DNA of 38,691 bases, taken from DATLXH01 sp035576005. GTDB lineage: Bacteria > Acidobacteriota > Thermoanaerobaculia > Gp7-AA8. Position numbers and translations under genes: made by a program. The stretch lies in assembly GCA_035576005.1 (NCBI GenBank), contig DATLXH010000120.1:1-38691 (forward strand), in the 5' to 3' direction. The notes under the pieces were generated by a model that was not told where the DNA came from, did not search any database, and saw only the letters and a list, made by a program, of their open reading frames with translations. Positions 9,384 to 17,825 of the stretch are shown one piece after another; the stretch's first letter is position 1, and every line of letters starts with the position of its first letter.

Positions 9384-10127
9384 ATGACTACAGCAGCGGG
9401 CGAGTCAGCGGTCCCCGACGCGGGACCGCTCAATTCGTTTCAGCGCCTGGTGGGCGTTCTGTTTTCACCGATCGAAACGTTTCGCGACATCGCGAGGCGT
9501 CCTGATTGGATCATTCCAATCATCGTCATTACCCTCACGACGCTCGCATCGTACATGGTCGTTGCCCCGCATCTCGATCTCGAGTCGACATTCAGGGAGC
9601 AGATGGAGGCCCGAGGCGTCACAGATCAACAGCTGATCGACAAGCAGCTCGAGATGATGAAGAAGGTCACGAGATTCAACGCCCCGATCACCGCGATCGT
9701 GATTCCGCTGATGATGCTCGCCATGGCTGGCGTGCTTCTGCTGGCGTTCAAGTTGATGGGCTACGGCGGCACGTTCAAGCAGTTCTTCTCGGTGAGCAGT
9801 TACTCGTTCGTTCCGCAGATCCTCAAGGGGATCGTGACTTCGATCATCGTTGCATCGCGCGGAATGTTGACGCAGCCTGAGCTGGTCACGCTTATCAAGT
9901 CGAACCTCGGTTTTCTCGTCGAGCTGAAAACCTCACCCGCAGCTTTCGCCTTCCTCTCGTCATTTGATGTGTTCAACATCTGGATGGTGGTTCTACTGAT
10001 CATCGGCCTGTCGTTCGCGGCAAAAGTGACGATGCGTCAGTCGACGGTAATGGTCCTGATCCTCTGGTCGTTGATGATTCTCATCAAGGTAGGAATCGCC
10101 GCCTTGACAGGCGGAGCCGGCTCTTGA
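9384..10127 (+). CDS. Yip1-like integral membrane protein
   Basis: A 247-residue membrane protein with about five hydrophobic segments (near residues 42-62, 94-118, 131-155, 192-210 and 218-240). The N-terminal block LVGVLFSPIETFRDIARRPDW is typical of bacterial Yip1-domain proteins (shown split: LVGVLFSPIETF, RDIARRPDW). Function of bacterial members is not established. It starts at ATG 9384 with GAGGAGAGC just upstream, 23 nt after the TolC stop, and its own stop overlaps the TTG start of the adaptor gene (TTGA), so it is an integral part of the efflux operon. Inference: an accessory or assembly factor of the exporter. Confidence 0.8.
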   Translation: MTTAAGESAVPDAGPLNSFQRLVGVLFSPIETFRDIARRPDWIIPIIVITLTTLASYMVVAPHLDLESTFREQMEARGVTDQQLIDKQLEMMKKVTRFNAPITAIVIPLMMLAMAGVLLLAFKLMGYGGTFKQFFSVSSYSFVPQILKGIVTSIIVASRGMLTQPELVTLIKSNLGFLVELKTSPAAFAFLSSFDVFNIWMVVLLIIGLSFAAKVTMRQSTVMVLILWSLMILIKVGIAALTGGAGS

Positions 10128-11377
10128 AGAAGTGGCACTGGATCGTCCTTGGCGGAGTGTTGCTGGCAATCATTGTCGCTGCCAGCGTCCGTGGAGGCGG
10201 TCCAGCAGGTGAGAAGGTCTATGTCGAGGCCGTGAAGCGACGCGATCTCGAGGCAATCGTTTCGGCATCCGGAGCAATCGAGCCGAAGGTGAAGGTCAAC
10301 ATCAGTGCTCACGTGATTGGAAAGATCGAGCGGCTCTACTTCAAGGAAGGTGACACTGTCGCGAAGGGAGCGAGGCTTGTCGACCTGGAGAAGCCGAACT
10401 TCGTCGCGCAACGGGATCGCACCGAGGCCGAGGTGTTGAACAGGCGGATTGAGGTGAGCCGCGCGAGAATCGCGTTGGCGAACGCCGACGTCCAGTTCAA
10501 GCGCGCTCGTCGACTCATGGATCAGGGTATTCAGGCTCAGGAACTGTTCGAGCGGGCAAGTCTCGAGCACGAAAATTCGAAAGCCGCGCTGGCTTCCGCT
10601 CAACAAGGGGTGCAGCAGGCACTCGCTTCCCTTCGACAGACGCAGGACGACCTGTCGCGGACGACCATCGTTTCTCCGATCGCTGGGAAGGTCGTTCAGC
10701 TGAATGCGCACGAAGGGGAAGTCGTGGTGACCGGCACGATGAACAACGCCGGCTCAATCATCGCAGTCATAGCAGACCTCTCCGAGATTCTGGTCGAAGC
10801 CGAAGTCGGTGAGACGGAAGTCGTGCAGATTCGCCAGGGGCAACTGGCGAAGGTCAAAGTCGATGCGATACCCGATAAGGAGTACTCGGGCCGCGTGACG
10901 GAGATCGGAAGCTCTGCGGCGGTCCGGAGCGGCTCCGGGATCCGTTACTTCCGGGTCAAGGTGGCACTCGAGAACGGGGATGAGCGACTCAGACCAGGCA
11001 TGACCGCTCAGGTCGAGATCATCACCGATGCCGCAAAGCAGACCATCTCTGTGCCCATCCAGAGCGTCGTCGAGCTCGATCCTGCAGCCCTTACCCGGAA
11101 AGGGAAAGCTTCCATTGAAAAGGACGACGACGAGTCGGTAACGAAAAAAAAATATGTGTTCGTGATCGAGAACGAGAAGGCGAAACCATTGGAAGTGAAG
11201 ACCGGGCTGATCACGCCCACGCACGTCTCGATATCGTCGGGGCTGAAAGGGTCTGAGAAAATCGTCACCGGCCCGTTCCGCACACTCAAGAAGCTTCGGA
11301 CGGGCGACAAGGTTCGGGTCGAGACAGAGAGCTCGAAGAGCGGCGAGTCTGCCGAAAAGGAAAAGGAAACGTCATGA
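10124..11377 (+). CDS. Periplasmic adaptor (membrane fusion protein, MacA/HlyD type)
   Basis: The 417-residue adaptor links an inner-membrane ABC pump to a TolC-type channel. An N-terminal membrane anchor (about residues 4-22) is followed by a biotinyl-lipoyl-like domain half (VSASGAIEPKVKVNI), a long coiled-coil hairpin (about 95-185, rich in Arg, Glu and Ala), the second lipoyl half, and beta-barrel and membrane-proximal domains. Start is TTG at 10124, overlapping the upstream stop; this and the overlap ATGA with the ATPase gene at 11374 indicate tight translational coupling. A Lys/Asp-rich insert near residues 325-345 (KASIEKDDDESVTKKKYV) is unusual but not disruptive. Confidence 0.92.
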   Translation: MKKWHWIVLGGVLLAIIVAASVRGGGPAGEKVYVEAVKRRDLEAIVSASGAIEPKVKVNISAHVIGKIERLYFKEGDTVAKGARLVDLEKPNFVAQRDRTEAEVLNRRIEVSRARIALANADVQFKRARRLMDQGIQAQELFERASLEHENSKAALASAQQGVQQALASLRQTQDDLSRTTIVSPIAGKVVQLNAHEGEVVVTGTMNNAGSIIAVIADLSEILVEAEVGETEVVQIRQGQLAKVKVDAIPDKEYSGRVTEIGSSAAVRSGSGIRYFRVKVALENGDERLRPGMTAQVEIITDAAKQTISVPIQSVVELDPAALTRKGKASIEKDDDESVTKKKYVFVIENEKAKPLEVKTGLITPTHVSISSGLKGSEKIVTGPFRTLKKLRTGDKVRVETESSKSGESAEKEKETS

Positions 11378-12138
11378 ACGAGTCAGTGACTGGAACTGTT
11401 GCGGGAGCAGGTGGCAGACCACCCGGCGCTTCAACCCTGCGCGCGGACGCGGTCTCGGGCGCAGCGTCCGCGCCTGACCTGATTGTGATGAGAGACCTGT
11501 TTCGTATCTACGAGCTCGGGCCTCAGAAAATCTACGCGTTGCGCGGCGTCAACATGGAAGTGCGACGCGGTGAATACGTCGCGATCATGGGGCCCTCGGG
11601 GTCGGGCAAATCCACCCTGATGAATATTGTTGGATGCCTGGACACGCCGAGCTCTGGCGAATATCTGCTCGACGGCATTCCGGTCGAATCGATGAACGAG
11701 GACCAGCTGGCTGAGGTGCGGAACCGGAAGATCGGATTCATCTTTCAGACGTTCAACCTCCTGGCGCGAACGTCAGCGCTGCAGAACGTCGAGCTTCCGC
11801 TCATCTACGCGAAGATCCCACGGATTCAACGACGCAAGATCGCCGAGGAGGCGCTGGCGAGTGTGGGTCTGGGAGACCGCATGAGTCATCAACCGAACGA
11901 GCTATCGGGAGGTCAGCGCCAGCGCGTCGCGATCGCCCGCGCCCTCGTGAACAAACCCTCCCTTCTTCTCGCAGATGAGCCGACAGGAAATCTCGACTCT
12001 CAGACTGGACGGGAGATCCTCGATCTCTTTCGACTGTTGAGCGATCAGGGAAACTCCATCATCATGGTCACGCATGAGGACGAGGTGGCGAAGGAAGCAC
12101 AGCGCGTCATTCACATTCGCGACGGAAAGACGGCGTAG
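11374..12138 (+). CDS. ABC transporter ATPase, MacB/LolD type
   Basis: A 254-residue ATPase of the MacB/LolD/FtsE group that powers mechanotransmission by a separate permease. Walker A GPSGSGKST, the Q-loop FQTFNLL, the signature LSGGQRQRVAIARAL and Walker B LLADEPTGNLD are all intact, as is the switch His in MVTHED. The first 35 or so residues (Ala/Gly-rich) are extra compared with typical members; a later ATG at the MRDLFRIYELG block could be the true start, but ATGA overlap with the adaptor stop favours 11374. The partner permease is encoded 383 nt downstream rather than adjacent, with a REP cluster between them. Confidence 0.94.
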   Translation: MNESVTGTVAGAGGRPPGASTLRADAVSGAASAPDLIVMRDLFRIYELGPQKIYALRGVNMEVRRGEYVAIMGPSGSGKSTLMNIVGCLDTPSSGEYLLDGIPVESMNEDQLAEVRNRKIGFIFQTFNLLARTSALQNVELPLIYAKIPRIQRRKIAEEALASVGLGDRMSHQPNELSGGQRQRVAIARALVNKPSLLLADEPTGNLDSQTGREILDLFRLLSDQGNSIIMVTHEDEVAKEAQRVIHIRDGKTA

Positions 12139-12256
12139 ATGCGAGATGGCGCGAGGAGGTACAGCGAGCATGCCATCACAAGCGGGAGAACAGCGAGGAA
12201 CGCTGGTGAAGAGATGATGACACCCGGCGTGGACTCACGCCCCCGAAAGGGCGAAT

Positions 12257-12411
12257 CCCTCTCCCCGGCGGGGAGAGGGTGGTCGCGTAAGCGACCGGGA
12301 GAGGGGCCGCGAGAGATACGAAGACCTCGCCCTTCCGACGGACTGGCGAGACTTTCACGCCCCTCTCCCTGCTTCGCTTCGCTCGCTTCCCTCTCCCCGC
12401 CGGGGAGAGGG
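12257..12411. repeat. Family E REP doublet between MacB-type ATPase and permease genes
   Basis: Two hairpin units with CCTCTCCCC/GGGGAGAGG stems: 12257-12306 and 12360-12411, in inverted arrangement around a 50-base spacer. The right unit, reverse-complemented, matches 38470-38522 and its flanks almost exactly. The 383-base gap 12139-12521 contains only this doublet and plain flanking sequence; I see no gene or promoter there. Confidence 0.85.
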
Positions 12412-12521
12412 ATACGCCGCTTCGCGGCTCAACCACCTCAGTACAGTGAACCGATGTCATCAGAAGCTTGGGATGACATGCCCGCGATGAATTGACGGAG
12501 AACCAGCGCTCCCATCCCACC

Positions 12522-13745
12522 ATGTTCCTGGAAAACTTCAGAATCGCGCTCAAGGCTCTATGGGCGAACAAGATGCGGTCGATTCTGACTGCGCTGGGGA
12601 TCATCATCGGGGTCGCTTCGGTGATCGCGGTCGTGTCACTGGTCCAGGGAATGCAGCATGGAATCTCCGATGAACTGCAGGGCGTAGGCGCAACTTACGT
12701 TGCGGTGTTTCCCGACGCCGGCGAGCAGCGGCATACGATGAACGCCAAGGTCCCCGCCCTCACATTTGAAGATGGGCTGGCCATCCGTGACGGCGCCCCG
12801 GAAATCAGGGAGTTCACTCCGATTTTCTTCACCAGCGCCGAAGGGAAGAACCGCGATTTGCGGCACCAGGCGGTCTTGCTGGGCGTGAGTGAGTCGTACC
12901 AGGAGGTCGTCAATCACTGGGTGGACCACGGACGCTTCTTCACACCTCTCGACCTCGAGTCCAGGAAGAGAGTCTGCGCCATCGGTCGTGAAGCGGCAGA
13001 CAAGCTCGGTCTAGGCAGCGATCCAATCGGCAGGCAGGTTCAGATTAATGGAACGAGCTTTACTGTGGTGGGAGTCATGGAGTCGAAAGGGAACTCCTTC
13101 GGTCAGGACCGGGATGACCTCTTCCTCATTCCCTTCTCGACCGCCGGACTCCTCTATGGCAATGACGCCATTCGCTCGATCCGTCTCGATTTCCAGGCCG
13201 CGTCGGCAACACGGATCGATCTGGCCCGCGAACAGATCAAAGAGATCCTGCGCAGACGTCATCGCCTGAAGAAGGATGCAAAAGACGATTTCCGGATCAT
13301 CCTTCAGGAAGAGATTCTGAAGAGTGCGTCAAAAGTGCTTATGAGCACCTCGCTGATCATGGGGGCGGTGGTCGGGATCGCGCTGCTTGTCGGTGGGATC
13401 GGGATCATGAATATCATGCTCGTCTCAGTAACAGAGCGGACTCGGGAGATCGGCGTGCGCAAGGCGATCGGAGCTCGGAGGCAGGACGTGATGCTCCAGT
13501 TCCTGATCGAGGCCATCGCTTTGTCGGGAGTGGGAGGGTTGCTTGGAATTGTCGGCGGAATCGGGCTGGCGTCGGCGGTTAGAGCGCTGATCACCCGGTG
13601 GATCGAGTTCCCACCGATTCACACGCCAATCTGGGCCATCGCGCTGGCGTTCGGCTTCTGTGCGCTGCTGGGGATCATCTTCGGAATCTACCCGGCCGCC
13701 AAGGCATCGAAACTCGACCCCATCGACGCGCTCCGCTACGAGTAG
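12522..13745 (+). CDS. MacB-type ABC transporter permease (FtsX-like)
   Basis: A 407-residue permease with the MacB layout: one N-terminal membrane helix (IRS/ILTALGIIIGVASVIAVVS, residues about 18-38), a large periplasmic MacB_PCD domain (about 40-260), then three membrane helices in the FtsX domain. The MacB hallmark MNIMLVSVTERTREIGVRKA (20 residues) is present near residue 295, followed by IGARRQDVMLQFLIEA. I use ATG 12522 since family proteins start with an ENFRIAL block; TTG 12492 would add 10 residues. Neither start has a clear Shine-Dalgarno. It should pair with the ATPase at 11374 to form an exporter using the TolC and MacA-like proteins; the substrate is not evident. Confidence 0.94.
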   Translation: MFLENFRIALKALWANKMRSILTALGIIIGVASVIAVVSLVQGMQHGISDELQGVGATYVAVFPDAGEQRHTMNAKVPALTFEDGLAIRDGAPEIREFTPIFFTSAEGKNRDLRHQAVLLGVSESYQEVVNHWVDHGRFFTPLDLESRKRVCAIGREAADKLGLGSDPIGRQVQINGTSFTVVGVMESKGNSFGQDRDDLFLIPFSTAGLLYGNDAIRSIRLDFQAASATRIDLAREQIKEILRRRHRLKKDAKDDFRIILQEEILKSASKVLMSTSLIMGAVVGIALLVGGIGIMNIMLVSVTERTREIGVRKAIGARRQDVMLQFLIEAIALSGVGGLLGIVGGIGLASAVRALITRWIEFPPIHTPIWAIALAFGFCALLGIIFGIYPAAKASKLDPIDALRYE

Positions 13746-13826
13746 TGAAGGGCGTTGGGTCGTCCGACGCAGAGGACCCGGGAGTCAGCGCATTGTTGCG
13801 CGCTGAGTATCTGCGCCTAACGGCGT

Positions 13827-13963
13827 GCGAAGCTTTGGAGTGCGGCAGCCGCAGCTGCCGCTTTTGAGTAGAGCTCGGGGAAAAATGAATTGTGCGTCGG
13901 CGGCCGGACCGCGATGTGACACAGAAAGCGGCAGCTGCGGCTGCCGCACTCCAGAGGCTTCGC
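13827..13963. repeat. Family B REPIN-like doublet (copy 1)
   Basis: A 137-bp element whose two ends are inverted copies of one 35-40 base hairpin unit (TTTGGAGTGCGGCAGC then CGCAGCTGCCGC), outermost words GCGAAGC/GCTTCGC. The 60-base interior differs from the second copy at 26058-26195. It lies between the permease stop and the minus-strand DsbA-like gene stop, in a convergent gap. Confidence 0.85.
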
Positions 13964-14004
13964 CGGCGAGGTCGGTGTCCCTGGTGAAGACAACAGCGTT
14001 TCGA

Positions 14005-15105
14005 CTACTTCGTCGCGACCGTCTTCTGTGCTGCTAGCTGCGCGGCGATGAATCGGTCGATGCCTTCGCCTTCCAGTCCCGCTTCGACCAGAGTTCCATT
14101 CACGAGGTAGCTCGGCGTTCCGTGAAGTTGAAGATTGAACGACGCTCCAACTCCGTCAAGAATCTGCTGGAGCACAGCCGCCGACTGAGCGTCCGCGTCA
14201 TAACGCGCGAGATCGAGGTCGTGATCCTGAGCGAATCCGCGGGCAAAGTCCGCGAGCGTGAAGGCATTCAGCTTTTCCTGGTTGTCGTATACCGCGTCCT
14301 TGAACAGCCAGAACTTGTCGGGGTTCTGCCGATGAATGGCTCGACCGGCGACTGCAGCAGGGAAGGCCCAGGGATGGTGAGACATCAGAGGGAGGTCGAA
14401 CCGGGTGTAACGAACGGCATCACCATACTTTTTCAGGATCGGCTTCATGTACATGGCGGATCGACGGCACGCAGGGCACTGAAAGTCTGAGAACTCGACG
14501 ATCGAGACAGGGGCCCTGGCAGGACCCGTTGAAGGAGAGGCGGCGATCAGCTTGTCGATCTCCGTAAGCCGTGTAGCCTTGTAGTCGCCTTTCATCGGAA
14601 CGAAGTCGCCGGTGAGAAACATCGTTCCTTCTTCGTTGATGACTCCGCGGATCGGGATCTTCCCGTACTCGGTCGTCTGGCTGATCAGCACACGCCGCAT
14701 CCCTTCGGAGTTTCGCGATGCGTCGATTGTTACTTCGGCTGCTTCGTGCAGTCCTTCCCATATGAAAGACTTGAGCTTCTGCTCGGGCTTCCCTTCGTAT
14801 TTGTCGAGAAACCAGGGGCGTCCGATGTAAGCATTTCCGCGCTCGGTCGTGATGGCGATGAGCTCAGCGCGGCAGCTCTCGTTCTTGCTGTCGATTCTGA
14901 TCAGCTTCGCCTTCATTCCCGTGGGGAAGGTACGCTCGAAAGGGGACTCTGAAAGAGTCGTTTCGCCAAGACAGAGCGGCACTGAGGCTCGAACCAGCTC
15001 GGCGACGCGTGTGTCGGTTAATGCTCGTTTCTCCGCTGTCTGTGCCATCCCGCTGCCGGTAAGGAGCAATGAAGCGGCGACGGCAAACATCACTTTTGTG
15101 TGCAA
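14005..15105 (-). CDS. DsbA-like thioredoxin-fold protein, secreted
   Basis: A 366-residue protein with a signal peptide (VMFAVAASLLLTGSGMAQ), an N-terminal domain of unknown type (about 25-185) and a C-terminal DsbA/Thioredoxin_4 domain. The redox motif is Cys210-Pro-Ala-Cys213 after VEFSDFQ, and the cis-proline is in HGTPSYLVNG. The CPAC dipeptide differs from DsbA CPHC, so redox potential may differ. Likely role: thiol oxidation or isomerisation in the periplasm. Start is TTG at 15105, chosen because GGGAG lies 7-8 nt upstream; an internal ATG at 15090 has no such site. It is downstream of the MFS gene on the same strand, 134 nt apart. Confidence 0.87.
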   Translation of the reverse strand: MHTKVMFAVAASLLLTGSGMAQTAEKRALTDTRVAELVRASVPLCLGETTLSESPFERTFPTGMKAKLIRIDSKNESCRAELIAITTERGNAYIGRPWFLDKYEGKPEQKLKSFIWEGLHEAAEVTIDASRNSEGMRRVLISQTTEYGKIPIRGVINEEGTMFLTGDFVPMKGDYKATRLTEIDKLIAASPSTGPARAPVSIVEFSDFQCPACRRSAMYMKPILKKYGDAVRYTRFDLPLMSHHPWAFPAAVAGRAIHRQNPDKFWLFKDAVYDNQEKLNAFTLADFARGFAQDHDLDLARYDADAQSAAVLQQILDGVGASFNLQLHGTPSYLVNGTLVEAGLEGEGIDRFIAAQLAAQKTVATK

Positions 15106-15239
15106 GAAGGTTCTCCCGATGATCGAGTTGCAGGTCAGTCACTGAACCGTGAGGAGGGTCCTCCTGATTCCTTTTCACCTGGGCGATCGCCCGGACCGTC
15201 TCGAGGGAGCAGCCGGCGTTAGCCCGCTTTGTCGACCAG

Positions 15240-16436
15240 TCAGCTGACTGCGACCGGCTCGGGCGTCCGATCAGACTTCTGCAGCGACACGGACAGCGCA
15301 GCGAGAACCGATAGTGCTGCCCCGGTCGTGAAAGCCGCGACGGGTGAGACCGTCTGATAGAGCCAGCCAAACAATGCACTTCCCGCGAGCGCACAAAAGC
15401 CCGTCGTCAGGTAATAGAACCCGAAGGTCTTTCCCTGCATATGCGGCCCGGCAAGCTCCGAGATCCAGGCCCGTTCGGCCCCTTCGGTGAGAGTAAAGGG
15501 AATGGCGTAAAGCAGAAACAGCAGTACGAACATCCAGAGCGAAGTCGCCCAGGGGAATGCAAAGTAGATCGCGGCGTAGGAGAGCCAGCCGGTCACGAGC
15601 AGGGTCTTCCTCCCTCCGCGATCCGATACGCCTCCCATTTTCGTGCTGAAAGCTACCCGGAAGAGGTGATGTGCTGACCAGAGAACGGGCAGCATGGCAA
15701 CAGACACCCCGGCCGCGTGCGCCTGCAACAGAAGAAAAATGTCACTGGAGTTCGCGAGGTAAAAAATCGCAACCGAGACCAGTGGGCCGCGCAGCTTCGT
15801 GGGGACGGAAAACGAGGTACTTGTCGATTCAGTGACTCGTGGGGAACGTGCTGGTTCTTTCAAAACGAAGGCGAGCATGATGACGCCGATTGCCGCCGGG
15901 ACGATCGCGACCATGAACAACGTGCGGAGATCGAGATGCAGCGCTCCGAGCAGGAGCGCAGCGATCAAAGGGCCTGCGACGGCGCCTGCGTGATCGAGAG
16001 CGCGATGAAAGCCAAAGGCTCGCCCGCGATGTTCAGCGGGAGTGACCTCGGCGATCATCGCGTCTCTAGGAGCTGAGCGAAGGCCTTTCCCTGTTCGGTC
16101 GACCAGCCTGGCAGCGAGAACGGTTGGCCACCGTCCGGCTGAAGCGATGAAAAGGCGCGATGCTGCGGCCAGCGCGTAACCGCCAACGATGAACGGCTTC
16201 CGTCGCGAGAGTCGATCTGACCAGCTTCCCGCGAACAGTTTGAGGATGGATGAAAGCGCTTCAGCGAACCCCTCGATCAGCCCGGCGGCGAGGGGGCTTG
16301 CGCCTATGTAAGTCGTGAGAAAAATAGGAAGAAGAGGGAAGATCATCTCGCTCGACATGTCGTTGAAGAGCGCGGCAAGGCCCAGGACAATGACTTCCTT
16401 CCGAAGTCGTGGGACGCGCGGAGGCGGGGCCGTCAT
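15240..16436 (-). CDS. MFS transporter
   Basis: About 398 residues with roughly twelve hydrophobic segments. The loop 2-3 motif is GSWSDRLSRRKPF and the following conserved block RLVDRTGKGLRSAPRD places it in a bacterial MFS subgroup annotated only as generic permeases. Substrate cannot be read from sequence. The frame is open back to 16589, but that extension runs into the family A repeat at 16538-16702, so the ATG at 16434-16436 (MTAPPPRVPRLRKEV) is preferred; it lacks an obvious ribosome site. A DsbA-like gene follows on the same strand. Confidence 0.88.
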   Translation of the reverse strand: MTAPPPRVPRLRKEVIVLGLAALFNDMSSEMIFPLLPIFLTTYIGASPLAAGLIEGFAEALSSILKLFAGSWSDRLSRRKPFIVGGYALAAASRLFIASAGRWPTVLAARLVDRTGKGLRSAPRDAMIAEVTPAEHRGRAFGFHRALDHAGAVAGPLIAALLLGALHLDLRTLFMVAIVPAAIGVIMLAFVLKEPARSPRVTESTSTSFSVPTKLRGPLVSVAIFYLANSSDIFLLLQAHAAGVSVAMLPVLWSAHHLFRVAFSTKMGGVSDRGGRKTLLVTGWLSYAAIYFAFPWATSLWMFVLLFLLYAIPFTLTEGAERAWISELAGPHMQGKTFGFYYLTTGFCALAGSALFGWLYQTVSPVAAFTTGAALSVLAALSVSLQKSDRTPEPVAVS

Positions 16437-16537
16437 CGTTATGAGAATAATCGGAACAGTCTGCAGGACTGAAACTTTCGTGGACCGGCCCAGGGTGGGG
16501 GAGACGTTGCCGCAAGGCCACGGATGACGGCCCCTCA

Positions 16538-16702
16538 ACCTTCGCCGCGAGACGACGGATAGCGGCCTGTCTGCTTCGTTGCACGGCAATTTCGCTCCTT
16601 GACATAGTGTCGACTATGCCTTCGTCGCAAAATCGCCGTGCGCCTTGCATCCAAGCCACTCTCCGCCGTCTCTCAACGAAGGTCTGCGAGAAATGCGGGC
16701 TA
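16538..16702. repeat. Family A palindromic element, left terminus missing
   Basis: Nearly identical to 4812-4997 from the ACCTTCGCCGCGAGACG block onward, but the outer 25 bases of the left end are absent. The right end is intact (GAGAAATGCGGGCTA). It lies in the 304-base divergent gap between the MFS and 3-hydroxyacyl-CoA dehydrogenase genes; nothing else is recognisable in that gap. Confidence 0.87.
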
Positions 16703-16740
16703 GAATGTCGCCCGATTACGAGGGTTGAAAGGAGTTGTGG

Positions 16741-17631
16741 ATGTCCAGGATGGAAAAAGTCGGAGTTCTAGGTTGCGGGCTCATGGGTTCCGGAATCGCA
16801 CAGGTAGCCGCACAGGCTGGCTATCAGACGATCGTGCGTGAGGTTGAGCAGTCTTATCTCGATCGGGGATTCGCATCGATCGACAAGAGTCTGTCTAAAT
16901 TTGTCGAGAAGGGAAAGATGTCGGCCGATGAGAAGGCCGCCTGTTCCGGACGACTGAAAGGATCAACCAGACTCGAAGATCTCGCCGATTGCGACATCAT
17001 CATCGAGGCGATCATCGAGGACGTCGAGCTGAAGAAATCGACGTATGCCGAGCTCGACCGTATCTGCAAGAAAGAGACGATCTTTTCGTCGAACACCTCA
17101 TCGTTGACCATCACGGAGCTGTCGATGGCAACTGCAAGACCGAAGCAGTTCGTCGGCCTGCATTTTTTCAATCCAGTTCCGCTGATGAAGCTCGTCGAAG
17201 TAGTTCGTACAATTCTTACGTCAGACGAGACCTTCGACCGCGCGTTCGAGTTCGCAAAGTCGCTCGGGAAGGAAGCGGTTGCTGCACGTGACAACTCGGG
17301 GTTCATCGTCAACAGGCTCCTCGTGCCGTACCTTCTTGACGCTGTTCGCGGCTATGAAGAGGGGATCGGCTCGGTTCAGGACATCGACAAAGCGATGCAG
17401 CTCGGTTGCGGCTACCCGATGGGGCCGCTCACTCTGCTCGATTTCGTTGGCCTCGATACTACCTACTACATCTCACAGATCATGTTCGAGGAGTATCGCG
17501 AGAGACGCTTCGCGTCGCCTCCGCTGCTCAAGAAGATGGTTCTGGCCGGGCGTTTCGGCCGAAAGAGCGGAGGCGGTTTCTATAATTACGAAACTGGCTC
17601 TCCTGTCCCGTTCGACAAGGCGAAAGCCTGA
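16741..17631 (+). CDS. 3-hydroxyacyl-CoA (3-hydroxybutyryl-CoA) dehydrogenase
   Basis: A 296-residue NAD-dependent dehydrogenase that oxidises L-3-hydroxyacyl-CoA to 3-ketoacyl-CoA. The Rossmann motif GVLGCGLMGSGIAQ is at the N-terminus, the catalytic His-containing block GLHFFNPVPLMKLVE is near residue 140, and the C-terminal domain ends with the family pattern GRFGRKSGGGFYNY. Length matches stand-alone Hbd/PaaH-type enzymes. I start at ATG 16741, with AAAGGAG 6 nt upstream; the TTG at 16735 adds two residues. It is followed, after a family C repeat, by an enoyl-CoA hydratase gene; the two catalyse consecutive beta-oxidation steps. Confidence 0.95.
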   Translation: MSRMEKVGVLGCGLMGSGIAQVAAQAGYQTIVREVEQSYLDRGFASIDKSLSKFVEKGKMSADEKAACSGRLKGSTRLEDLADCDIIIEAIIEDVELKKSTYAELDRICKKETIFSSNTSSLTITELSMATARPKQFVGLHFFNPVPLMKLVEVVRTILTSDETFDRAFEFAKSLGKEAVAARDNSGFIVNRLLVPYLLDAVRGYEEGIGSVQDIDKAMQLGCGYPMGPLTLLDFVGLDTTYYISQIMFEEYRERRFASPPLLKKMVLAGRFGRKSGGGFYNYETGSPVPFDKAKA

Positions 17632-17640
17632 CGCTCACTA

Positions 17641-17801
17641 GTGGAGTGTATTCGATGAATTGGTACCACCTGGCTTGGTCTCGCCGTCGTGGGCTTCGTT
17701 GCGACTCCTCAGCATAGTCACCACTATTCCTGCGTCGCCGCTCCTCGCCCACGTCGCCGATCCCGTCGCCATCTGGTACCAATTTATCAAATACACTCCA
17801 C
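17641..17801. repeat. Family C inverted-repeat element (copy 1)
   Basis: A 161-bp element with about 28-bp inverted ends: GTGGAGTGTATTCGATGAAT at the left and its near-complement at the right, both including the GGTACC site. It is flanked by CTA on the left and TAG on the right. The copy at 26526-26686 has the same length and differs at few positions. It separates the dehydrogenase and hydratase genes. Confidence 0.9.
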
Positions 17802-17825
17802 TAGGCCCATTGAGGAAACCGCACG

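Noticed and set aside
16437..16589. N-terminal extension of the MFS transporter
   Set aside because: It reads family A repeat sequence and has no transporter-like content.
17528..17782. Minus-strand frame through family C (also at 26245-26808)
   Set aside because: The shared peptide arises because the two DNA repeats are nearly identical; no ribosome site and the frame runs into unrelated genes.
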